NCBI GenBank assembly: GCA_030673735.1
Contig: DAOVIK010000014.1
Span: 1 to 13,942, forward strand
Source: Anaerolineae bacterium
GTDB taxonomy: Bacteria; Chloroflexota; Anaerolineae; Anaerolineales; E44-bin32
Length of the DNA: 13,942 nt
Reading direction: 5' to 3'
Shown here: positions 8,159 through 13,942 of the stretch, one piece after another
Numbering within the stretch: position 1 is the stretch's first letter
Layout: each line of letters starts with the position of its first letter
Translations under genes and position numbers: made by a program
The notes under the pieces: model-generated
The model's database searches: none
Seen by the model: only the letters and a program-made list of their open reading frames with translations
Told to the model about the DNA's origin: nothing

Positions 8159-8197
8159 AAAAAGCATCGCGGGGCTGAAATTGGGAATCGCCCCGCG
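8159..8197 (-). terminator. Probable Rho-independent terminator of the zinc-knuckle membrane protein gene
   Basis: Read on the minus strand, an 8-bp GC-only stem CGCGGGGC / GCCCCGCG (8197-8190 and 8175-8168) with a 14-base loop is followed after ATGC by five T (8163-8159). It lies 39 bases past the stop of the gene at 8237-9349 and separates that gene from uvrA. The 4-base gap before the short T-run makes it less than ideal. The rest of the gap between the two genes shows only the uvrA promoter. Confidence 0.6.
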
Positions 8198-8236
8198 CAT
8201 CGCTACACGGCTTTCAAGCACAATCAGTATCCGAGT

Positions 8237-9349
8237 TCATTCTTCTGACGTCGATGGTTCCGCTTGGATCTCCAGTTCCTCTACCTGAGCTTCAACGGAA
8301 TGAGGATTCGATTCCCAGAAGAGCTTCGCATAATCCGCATTGCGAAAATCAAAGTAGCTCTCGGCAATATCTCCTGCCGGCTTACGGACGTGGAGAGTTG
8401 TCTGTACCAAGAAGGCATCGCGCGAGGGGGCCTTCTTCCCTACCCTTGGGAGCATCAAACCCAAGGGCATCGCGTAACCCACGACTCCAATTACCGCCAG
8501 CAGCAACAAGCCGCCAGCCATATTGCTGTTTAGATCGACGACCCCCAAGCCCAGTGCCACAACAAGCAGCCCCAAGCCAACCAGCATAGCGGTCAAGTGT
8601 ACCTGAAGTCGGGCGCCTTTCTGCCCCCCACTGAGCGCGGATGATTTTGCGTTGCATTCCGCGCACAGCGGCATACGGAAGTTGGTCCTGCGCCATCTCG
8701 CCGGATCATCTCCAGTTGGAAGCGCGCCACTGATAGACATTATGTTTTTTGCCGGAGAACTGAAGCAGTTGGCACAAGCCGACTTAGGTACGTAGATCGA
8801 ATCATGCTTGATCCTGACGCGATATCGCTTTCCTGGTATCGGCTCGGTGATTATTGCTGGTTCCTCTGCACTCGGAGCAGGTTCTTCTGCCTCTATTGCA
8901 GGGGGCGGGGCTACCTCTTCCTGCTGTGCCTCCGGTACGCCTTCTTGGGGCAGCATTTCTCGGAGGCTTTCGCGGGAAACTTCTACAGTGGGTGCGGACG
9001 ACGCAGTTGTTTGAATCTCACGCGCAGGCGTCTGGACCGCATCAGGGACTTCGGCAGCTCCGATCGCCTTGCGCTCTCGCTCCGCACTTGCCAAGCGAGC
9101 CACAACGATCAGAGTCACCCAATTCTTGAGCACTACCTTCCCGGTGTCAGAATACTCCTCGGAGATCTTGCCATAGAGAACACGCTCTCCATCGTCTTCA
9201 ATGACAAAGGACGATTCGCACGCTTCGCATGAGACGTAATCTGCGTAATTTGGGATGTGATAGACGCGCAACTCGGGGGCCGAGCAAACGGCGCAGCTGA
9301 TGTCAGCTGCGAACGCATCGTCGATATCCAAGCGAATGCTTTCCGGCAT
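8237..9349 (-). CDS. Unrecognised membrane protein with two zinc-ribbon-like Cys4 modules
   Basis: I do not recognise this 370-residue protein. Residues 19-44 hold CAVC and CEAC (Cys19/22 and 41/44), a compact zinc-ribbon arrangement. Residues about 95-170 are an acidic, Pro/Ala/Glu-rich, probably disordered linker. A basic beta-rich segment follows (GKRYRVRIKHDSIYVPKS, 173-190), leading into a second Cys4 set, Cys192/195 and Cys229/232. Two hydrophobic segments at about 249-271 and 277-300 are likely a membrane hairpin placing both termini on the same side. The C-terminal 70 residues look soluble (TLHVRKPAGDIAESYFDFRNADYAKLFWESN), ending in an acidic tail. The ribosome-binding site GGTGG 7 bases upstream supports the start at 9349. 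It looks monocistronic, with its own terminator. A role as a membrane-bound zinc-ribbon sensor or scaffold is conceivable but only speculation. Confidence 0.8.
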   Translation of the reverse strand: MPESIRLDIDDAFAADISCAVCSAPELRVYHIPNYADYVSCEACESSFVIEDDGERVLYGKISEEYSDTGKVVLKNWVTLIVVARLASAERERKAIGAAEVPDAVQTPAREIQTTASSAPTVEVSRESLREMLPQEGVPEAQQEEVAPPPAIEAEEPAPSAEEPAIITEPIPGKRYRVRIKHDSIYVPKSACANCFSSPAKNIMSISGALPTGDDPARWRRTNFRMPLCAECNAKSSALSGGQKGARLQVHLTAMLVGLGLLVVALGLGVVDLNSNMAGGLLLLAVIGVVGYAMPLGLMLPRVGKKAPSRDAFLVQTTLHVRKPAGDIAESYFDFRNADYAKLFWESNPHSVEAQVEELEIQAEPSTSEE

Positions 9350-9374
9350 TGATATTCCACCTTGACGCTACGCT

Positions 9375-9380
9375 TTTATA
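9375..9380 (-). promoter_or_regulatory. Candidate -10 element for the zinc-knuckle membrane protein gene
   Basis: TATAAA on the minus strand (9380-9375) lies 25 bases upstream of the start codon, leaving room for a leader of about 19 bases carrying GGTGG. No -35 hexamer of quality is present at 16-18 bp; TTGCCC at 9400-9395 is only 14 bp away. Confidence 0.35.
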
Positions 9381-9471
9381 AGACTTTAGCACACGGGCAA
9401 TGAGTGGACAATGTACCCTTGGGTAATGGGAAGCCCAGTTGAGAAAGAGGGGAGATCCAGGGTGCCCATAG

Positions 9472-9496
9472 GTGGATTCCTGATCCACTCTATAAT
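9472..9496 (+). promoter_or_regulatory. Inverted repeat abutting a consensus TATAAT
   Basis: GTGGAT (9472-9477) and ATCCAC (9483-9488) form a perfect inverted repeat with a 5-base centre, two bases before TATAAT (9491-9496). There is no recognisable -35. If real, this would be a repressor- or activator-controlled promoter giving a leader of nearly 290 bases for the plus-strand pair. Confidence 0.3.
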
Positions 9497-9644
9497 CAAG
9501 GCAAACCATCCCGGCATCACCACAAGCCACTGCACCGCAAGTGGCCTGCTAATCTGATGCCTGAGGGTATCTACTTTAGGGTGGGGGTGTTAGTCAAGAC
9601 GAGGAGAGAGAATACTGATCTAGCAGCGCCAGGACAGTGAAGAA

Positions 9645-9675
9645 AGCAATTCCCGGGAGGTCGAGCCCGATTGCT
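9645..9675 (+). other. Leader hairpin upstream of the sphingoid-base pair
   Basis: AGCAAT (9645-9650) pairs with ATTGCT (9670-9675), and inside it CGGG (9654-9657) pairs with CCCG (9666-9669), leaving a 3-base bulge on the left arm and an 8-base loop. It lies between the two candidate promoters, so it would be transcribed only from the distal one. No T-run follows, so it is not a normal terminator. Confidence 0.3.
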
Positions 9676-9708
9676 GTGAACGTTCAATTCGCACGTAAAC
9701 CTGCTCTC

Positions 9709-9736
9709 TTGACCCGGGTTTGGAATTGTCTCAAAT
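9709..9736 (+). promoter_or_regulatory. Candidate proximal promoter of the sphingoid-base pair
   Basis: TTGACC (9709-9714, five of six consensus bases) and TCAAAT (9731-9736, four of six) are 16 bp apart. Transcription would start near 9743, about 48 bases before the first gene. The palindrome ACCCGGGT (9712-9719) overlaps the -35 and could be an operator. Confidence 0.4.
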
Positions 9737-9760
9737 GCTCCGAGGATGTATCATCAATAA

Positions 9761-9783
9761 CACCACATCATCTGGTGAGGGAG
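9761..9783 (+). promoter_or_regulatory. Ribosome-binding site next to a small hairpin
   Basis: CACCA (9761-9765) can pair with TGGTG (9773-9777) across a 7-base loop. The ribosome-binding sequence AGGGAG (9778-9783) follows immediately, 7 bases before the ATG at 9791. The site fixes the start codon; the hairpin could influence ribosome access but is short. Confidence 0.5.
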
Positions 9784-9790
9784 AAATCTC

Positions 9791-10642
9791 ATGGCAAAGA
9801 AGAAGCTAATCAGACAGCAGCCGTACAGCGGGAAAACGCTGCTCGTTTGCGGCGGTTCAAAAGGCATCGGAAAGGAAACGGCCAAGGAGATCGTGCGTCT
9901 CGGTGGTAGCGTGGGCATTGTGGCTAGAGATCCTGAAGCATTGAGCCAGGCTGCTCAAGAGATTGAAGCAGAAAGGGCTTCTCAATCTCAATTCGTTGAA
10001 ACCATAGCTTGTGATGCCACCGATATGGGCACGTTGAAACCTCTACTTGAGGCATTCATCGATAAGCATGGAGTCCCGGATGTCTTGATTAATAATGTGG
10101 GATATGCATACCCGGAGTATGTCCAGAATCTGTCTCTGGATGATTTCAAGAACCAAATGGATGTGAACTACTATGGACAGCTAGTTCCCACTCTGATACT
10201 GCTTCCATACTATATGGAAGCAAAGCAGGGACACATTGCATTTGTTTCTTCGCTTGGTGGGATTATCTGCATTATCGGGTATGCTGCCTACGCGCCAACA
10301 AAGGCAGCTTTGGTAGGTTTGTCGGAAACTCTGCGACATGAGTTAAAGCCATATAACATCGATATTTCAATCCTCTACCCGCCCGATACGGATACCCCCG
10401 GATTTGAAATCGAAAACAAAACCAAACCGCAAGAAACTGCCATCCTCTCAGAAACAGCCAGCCTGCAAACAGCAGAGAAGGTGGCGGAGGTCTTTGTTGA
10501 GGGGCTTGTGAAGCGCAAACTGACCATTATCTCTGGCGTTCCGAGTCTATTTCGGTGGCTATATAGACATGCACCATGGCTTGTCCATGCAGTTACCGAC
10601 TCTGACTTAAAAAACGCCAGGAAGAAGCTAGGCAAATCCTGA
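9791..10642 (+). CDS. Short-chain dehydrogenase, probable 3-ketodihydrosphingosine reductase (eukaryotic type)
   Basis: This 283-residue classical SDR probably reduces 3-ketosphinganine to sphinganine with NADPH. Visible motifs are the nucleotide-binding GGSKGIG at 21-27, NNVG (for NNAG) at 101-104, catalytic Ser at 153/154, and Tyr167-x3-Lys171. The specific clue is YPPDTDTPG at 196-204 followed by ENKTKPQET and SETAS (208-224), which from memory is nearly the same as the corresponding stretch of human KDSR and its yeast counterpart Tsc10. The family reaction is established for those proteins; its assignment here is inference, strengthened by the serine palmitoyltransferase-like gene 25 bp downstream. 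The C-terminal 35 residues carry an aromatic, hydrophobic stretch (FRWLYRHAPWLVHAV) that could associate with the membrane. GC content is noticeably lower than in the transporter genes. A generic fatty-acyl SDR is the alternative. Confidence 0.82.
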   Translation: MAKKKLIRQQPYSGKTLLVCGGSKGIGKETAKEIVRLGGSVGIVARDPEALSQAAQEIEAERASQSQFVETIACDATDMGTLKPLLEAFIDKHGVPDVLINNVGYAYPEYVQNLSLDDFKNQMDVNYYGQLVPTLILLPYYMEAKQGHIAFVSSLGGIICIIGYAAYAPTKAALVGLSETLRHELKPYNIDISILYPPDTDTPGFEIENKTKPQETAILSETASLQTAEKVAEVFVEGLVKRKLTIISGVPSLFRWLYRHAPWLVHAVTDSDLKNARKKLGKS

Positions 10643-10667
10643 GGGGTTTGAGAGGAGGACTCACCCA

Positions 10668-11846
10668 ATGGATATTTTCAAGAAAGCTTATGAGTTTACC
10701 TCCGCAGAAGAAATCAAGGAGGCCGGCTTTTATCCCTACTTCCTAGCAATGAGCGGGAACGAAGGGACTGAAGCGATCTATCAGGGGAACCGACTCATCA
10801 TGTGCGGCTCGAACAACTACCTGGGCCTGACCACACACCCCAAGGTCCGTCAAGCCGCTCAAGATGCGGTTAAAGAATTCGGCACTAGCTGCACAGGTTC
10901 ACGCCTCTTGAACGGCACCCTCGAGATGCACATAGAACTCGAGAAAGAGCTTGCGGACTTTGTCGGAAAAGAGGCTGCACTTGTCTTCTCTACAGGAATG
11001 CAGGTCAACCTCGGAACGATAAGCTCCATCGTCGGGAAGGGTGATGTGGCAATCCTGGATAAGGACGACCATGCCAGCATTTTGGACGGCGCTCGCCTAT
11101 CTTGGGGGACCACGAAACGCTATCGCCATAACGATATCCCAGACCTGGAAAGGGTCTTGAAAAGCGTGGAGAAAGATAGGGGAATCCTTGTCGTCGTAGA
11201 TGGACTGTTCAGTATGGAAGGAGATATCGCCCCACTGCCTGAGATTGTCCCTCTATGCAAGGAGTACGGAGCTCGCCTAATGGTCGATGATGCCCATGCC
11301 ATTGGCGTGCTAGGAGGTGGCCGAGGAACCGCGGCACACTTCGACATGACGGATGACGTCGATCTCATCATGGGCACCTTCAGTAAATCCTTTGCCTCCT
11401 TGGGTGGCTTCATCGCCGGTAGCGAGAAAGTGATCGATTACATTCAACACAATGCTCGCAGCTTAATATTCTCTGCCAGCATTCCTCCGGCCAACTGCGC
11501 CGCTGCGCTGGCTTCTCTACAGGTTATGCGTGATGAACCTGAACGCGTCGACCGCCTCACCGAGATCGCCGCAAAGATGCGCAAGGGCTTCACAGACCTG
11601 GGGTTTGACATCGGCAATTCATGCACACCGGTGATCCCCATCATTATCGGTGATGACTTGAGAACTTTCGTCATTTGGAAAGCTCTGCTGGACAACGGCG
11701 TGTACGTCAACGCCATAATTGCACCCGCGACGCCTCCAGGACGACAGCTATTGCGAACCAGCTACATGGCGACCCACACGGATGATCAGCTGGATCGCGT
11801 TTTAGGCATCTTCGAGCAGATCGGCAAACAGTACGAGGTCATCTAG
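10668..11846 (+). CDS. spt: PLP-dependent alpha-oxoamine synthase, probable serine palmitoyltransferase
   Basis: This 392-residue enzyme belongs to the fold-type I alpha-oxoamine synthases (with BioF, KBL and ALAS). Serine palmitoyltransferase condenses L-serine with a long acyl thioester to 3-ketosphinganine, releasing CO2. Key residues are His135 (stacks on PLP), Asp207 and His210 in VDDAHAIG, and the Schiff-base Lys240 in GTFSKSFASLGG. GTFSKS, the N-terminal FYPYF...GSNNYLGL, HNARSLIFSASIPPAN (261-276) and PATPPGR (353-359) agree with bacterial serine palmitoyltransferases, especially those of Bacteroidota as I recall them. KBL and ALAS instead carry GTLGKA or GTLAKA. AGGAGG lies 9 bases before the ATG. 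The 25-bp gap after the reductase gene indicates one operon. No acyl carrier protein or ceramide synthase is near. Another oxoamine synthase using a different amino acid cannot be fully excluded. Confidence 0.85.
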   Translation: MDIFKKAYEFTSAEEIKEAGFYPYFLAMSGNEGTEAIYQGNRLIMCGSNNYLGLTTHPKVRQAAQDAVKEFGTSCTGSRLLNGTLEMHIELEKELADFVGKEAALVFSTGMQVNLGTISSIVGKGDVAILDKDDHASILDGARLSWGTTKRYRHNDIPDLERVLKSVEKDRGILVVVDGLFSMEGDIAPLPEIVPLCKEYGARLMVDDAHAIGVLGGGRGTAAHFDMTDDVDLIMGTFSKSFASLGGFIAGSEKVIDYIQHNARSLIFSASIPPANCAAALASLQVMRDEPERVDRLTEIAAKMRKGFTDLGFDIGNSCTPVIPIIIGDDLRTFVIWKALLDNGVYVNAIIAPATPPGRQLLRTSYMATHTDDQLDRVLGIFEQIGKQYEVI

Positions 11847-11870
11847 CTAAACACCGCCCCGAGTAGTCTC

Positions 11871-11936
11871 GCTGCCCTCCTCCCAATATCCTGGTGTGGC
11901 TACACAGTCAGGATCAGACATGGGATGGAGGGCAGT
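11871..11936. other. Long imperfect hairpin in the convergent gap after the sphingoid-base pair
   Basis: CTGCCCTCC (11872-11880) plus TCCCA (11881-11885) pair with TGGGA (11921-11925) and GGAGGGCAG (11927-11935), giving 14 bp with one bulged base at 11926. Beyond an internal loop, ATCCTG (11888-11893) pairs with CAGGAT (11909-11914) and TGTG (11895-11898) with CACA (11903-11906) around the loop GCTA. That is 24 pairs in 64 bases. No T-run follows on either strand. It may be a factor-dependent terminator, an mRNA 3'-end stabiliser, a small RNA or a remnant of a palindromic element. Confidence 0.6.
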
Positions 11937-12076
11937 TATCGTAATACGCCATATTCTGAAGATATCAGACTTGACCCGCAGGCTTGCCCCATAATGGCAG
12001 TATTCAATCTTGCGCGTCGGGAAGTGTTCACATATCTGGGCGAGACCAGTGGCAAGGGAATCTGTCTTCAGCTCCG
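11937..12076. other. Convergent intergenic remainder
   Basis: Between the hairpin and the 3' end of the ABC exporter gene I see no gene and no convincing terminator. A frame from the ATG at 11925 stays open into the exporter gene but has no ribosome-binding site. Confidence 0.5.
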
Positions 12077-13915
12077 TTATGATGCTCCATCGAAATCCAG
12101 CCTGCCGTCGACGACTTCCATTCCCCTGGGTATGTATTCCAGCGACTGATGTCTGAAATAGGTGTTATACAGCTCGGCATAATGGCCGCCTTGGCTCATC
12201 AGGGCACCGTGGTCTCCCTCCTCGAAGATCTTCCCCTCCTTGAGCACGATGATGCGGTCAGACGCCTGAACGGTGGATAGCCGGTGCGCTATCAGAATGG
12301 AGGTGGCGTCCTTCAGGATCAGCTCCAGCGCTTCCTGGATCTGAGATTCGGTGAAGGGATCGACACTGGCCGTTGCTTCATCCAAGATGAAGATCGCCGG
12401 TCGCTGTATGAGCACCCGCATCAGTGATACCAGCTGCCTCTGACCCATCGAGAGGCGTCCGCCGCGCTCTCCAACTTCCGTTTGAAGCCCATCGGGGAGC
12501 GCCTCCAGCCACTCGCCTCTGCCAATTCGCATCGCCAACGCCTCGATCTCATCGCTGCCAGCCTCGGGCCTTGCATAGCGGATGTTATCAGCCACCGTGC
12601 CCGAAAAGAGGAACGGCACTTGCGAGACAACCCCCAGTTGGGACCTATACCGGTGCAGATCGAATTCCCGAATGTCCCTCCCGTCGATCAGCAAGCGGCC
12701 GCCTTGAAACTCGTAGAAGCGCGCGATCAGCCTGGCGATCGACGTCTTGCCTGCTCCGGTATGCCCTACCAACGCCAGGTTCTCACCCGGATGGATCTTC
12801 AGCGAGAAGTTCTCCAGAACGCATTCCCCATCCACGTAATGGAAATCAAGGCAGTCGAATTCGATCTCGCCGCGTAGCTCCGGCACGGGCTGGTCATCGA
12901 CCTGCACCACAGCCGGCTCGGCATCAAGCAGCGCGAACACGCGCTCCGCCGCAGAGAGCCCATTCTGTATCTGGCTCCAGAAGGCCGAGAGATTGAGTAT
13001 CGGGAACCAGAAGCGATTCAGGCTGGTGATGAACAGGTACCATGCCCCAACTGTCACTACTCCTTCGGCCGCACTCATTCCGCCGAGGTACAAGATCAGC
13101 GCGGTTCCCGCGCCGCTCATGGCAGCCAGCGCAGGAAACACGATTGAAAGCACAAATCCGCGCTTCACATTGGTGGCATATGAGAGACGGTTGACCTCAT
13201 CGAATTCATCATAAATGCCGGTTTCTTGACGGAAGTTCTTGGCCACCGCGATTCCCGTCACGGCCTCCTTGATGGCGGCGTTCACGTTAGCCATGGCGCG
13301 GAAACCCTGGCGTGTGACTGTTCGCGCCAAGCGCCGTAAAAGACTGGCAAATGCAAACACGATCGGCAAGAAAGCCAGCACCCACAAGGTCAGGCGCCAT
13401 TCCGTCTGCAAGAGCACGATCAACAGGATGATGGACTGCACGACCTGACTGAGCAGATCTGTCACCAAGACGACCACCTGCGCGAAATCCTGAGTGTCAG
13501 AGGTGATGCGGCTGACAATCCTGCCGGAGGAGAATTCGTCATAGAAGGAAAGATCGTGCCCTGCCGCTGCCGCAAATGCATCCTGCCGCAGTTCCATCAT
13601 GACGTCACCCGCTGCGCGCGTGACGTAGCGACGTCGCACCCAATTCAGCCCCCAGATCAGCACTCCCATTATGAACAGCGCTCCGGTCAGGACCGCAATG
13701 AATTGCGGGGCATCTTGCCGCGCCATGTAGTCAACGCCCCTAGAAACCAGAATCGGTATTGCGGCGCTCACCGCCGAGAGCGTCAGGATCGAACCAATAA
13801 TTGCAGCCAAGCGCCTACGATGCCGCCCAAAATAGGCAGCCATGCGGCGTAATAGCTGCCGATCGTCATACGTGCGATCGTAGGATTCGGCCTCCAGGCC
13901 CCCGTAGAAACTCAT
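12077..13915 (-). CDS. MsbA/MdlB-type ABC exporter (fused membrane and ATPase domains)
   Basis: This 612-residue half-transporter has an N-terminal six-helix ABC exporter domain (hydrophobic segments near residues 36-58, 72-92, 148-170, 174-192, 253-277 and 286-308) and a C-terminal ATPase. Nucleotide-site motifs are the A-loop Tyr360, Walker A GHTGAGKT at 384-391, Q-loop Gln432, signature LSMGQ at 488-492 (Met for the usual Gly), Walker B ending in Asp512 with catalytic Glu513, D-loop SVDP and His544. The catalytic site is intact; the signature is slightly degenerate. Relatives export lipids, peptides or drugs, and several work as heterodimers. The start ATGAG at 13915 has GAGG almost touching it and GGAG 11 bases upstream. 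A frame from upstream would end at the overlapping TGA, suggesting a translationally coupled partner gene. It converges on the serine palmitoyltransferase gene; a link in substrate is possible but unproven. Confidence 0.9.
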   Translation of the reverse strand: MSFYGGLEAESYDRTYDDRQLLRRMAAYFGRHRRRLAAIIGSILTLSAVSAAIPILVSRGVDYMARQDAPQFIAVLTGALFIMGVLIWGLNWVRRRYVTRAAGDVMMELRQDAFAAAAGHDLSFYDEFSSGRIVSRITSDTQDFAQVVVLVTDLLSQVVQSIILLIVLLQTEWRLTLWVLAFLPIVFAFASLLRRLARTVTRQGFRAMANVNAAIKEAVTGIAVAKNFRQETGIYDEFDEVNRLSYATNVKRGFVLSIVFPALAAMSGAGTALILYLGGMSAAEGVVTVGAWYLFITSLNRFWFPILNLSAFWSQIQNGLSAAERVFALLDAEPAVVQVDDQPVPELRGEIEFDCLDFHYVDGECVLENFSLKIHPGENLALVGHTGAGKTSIARLIARFYEFQGGRLLIDGRDIREFDLHRYRSQLGVVSQVPFLFSGTVADNIRYARPEAGSDEIEALAMRIGRGEWLEALPDGLQTEVGERGGRLSMGQRQLVSLMRVLIQRPAIFILDEATASVDPFTESQIQEALELILKDATSILIAHRLSTVQASDRIIVLKEGKIFEEGDHGALMSQGGHYAELYNTYFRHQSLEYIPRGMEVVDGRLDFDGAS

Positions 13916-13942
13916 ACCTCAGTCATCTCCAATCCGGCGGAA
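13912..13942 (-). other. Possible 3' end of an upstream coupled gene
   Basis: Read on the minus strand, one frame gives SAGLEMTEV and then a TGA inside the ATGA that starts the exporter gene. The other two frames close earlier. Overlap of this kind is common between two halves of a heterodimeric ABC exporter, but nine codons cannot identify a gene. Confidence 0.3.

Larger units (their letters stand above)
9350..9790. other. Divergent intergenic region rich in inverted repeats
   Basis: No gene is supported in these 441 bases. The left end holds the leader of the zinc-knuckle protein. The rest appears to be upstream and leader sequence of the sphingoid-base pair. Besides the elements listed separately, it contains TACCC-TT-GGGTA (about 9414-9425), GCCACT-N8-AGTGGC (9526-9545), the 8-bp palindrome GAACGTTC (9678-9685) and ACCCGGGT (9712-9719). 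Short frames crossing the region lack ribosome-binding sites or overlap the real genes. Confidence 0.6.

Noticed and set aside
8094..8288. Small plus-strand frame in the gap upstream of uvrA
   Set aside because: It starts with GTG, crosses the terminator hairpin and runs into the zinc-knuckle gene; the residues look random.
9637..9909. 90-codon plus-strand frame before the reductase
   Set aside because: It has a GTG start without a ribosome-binding site and overlaps the reductase in another frame by more than 100 bases.
10668..11846. Assignment as 2-amino-3-ketobutyrate CoA ligase or 8-amino-7-oxononanoate synthase
   Set aside because: No threonine dehydrogenase or biotin genes are adjacent, and the active-site GTFSKS with HNARSLIFSAS fits serine palmitoyltransferase better. 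Kept as the alternative in the feature entry.
11925..12149. 74-codon plus-strand frame in the convergent gap
   Set aside because: It starts inside the hairpin arm, has no ribosome-binding site and ends antisense within the ABC exporter gene.
12424..12996. 190-codon plus-strand Arg/Pro/Ser-rich frame
   Set aside because: It lies wholly antisense to the ATPase domain of the exporter and has a typical shadow composition.

Overview
The window is about 13.9 kb of moderately GC-rich bacterial chromosome with nine protein-coding regions (one cut by the left edge). It shows no rRNA, tRNA, CRISPR array, transposase or phage gene. The gene style suggests Chloroflexota, perhaps Anaerolineae: a Thr/Pro-rich linker in a short lipoprotein, a GltD-like flavoprotein, a UvrA of 960 residues and LSMGQ-type ABC exporters. 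That placement is inference from sequence style, with no marker gene to confirm it.

Layout from left to right. (1) The start of a glutamate-synthase-small-subunit-like flavoprotein on the minus strand (1-637). (2) Diverging from it, a tight plus-strand operon of membrane-fusion protein, ABC ATPase and MacB-type permease (853-4186) whose genes overlap by ATGA and which ends in a strong hairpin terminator. (3) On the minus strand, a GerMN-domain lipoprotein (4296-4931) downstream of uvrA (5079-7961), which has a consensus extended -10 promoter. (4) On the minus strand, an unrecognised membrane protein with two Cys4 knuckle pairs (8237-9349). (5) A 441-bp divergent intergenic region rich in inverted repeats. 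(6) A plus-strand pair, a short-chain dehydrogenase (9791-10642) and a PLP-dependent alpha-oxoamine synthase (10668-11846). (7) A 230-bp convergent gap with a long imperfect hairpin. (8) A minus-strand MsbA-type ABC exporter (12077-13915), probably the second gene of an operon that begins beyond the right edge.

The most interesting region is the pair at 9791-11846. The oxoamine synthase has the sequence signature of serine palmitoyltransferase. The dehydrogenase has the motif set of eukaryotic-type 3-ketodihydrosphingosine reductase. Together they would perform the first two steps of sphingoid-base synthesis: serine + acyl thioester to 3-ketosphinganine to sphinganine. No ceramide synthase or dedicated acyl carrier protein is visible, so the pathway would have to be completed elsewhere. 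The dehydrogenase is clearly less GC-rich than the transporter genes, which hints at transfer. A long leader with several inverted repeats precedes the pair.
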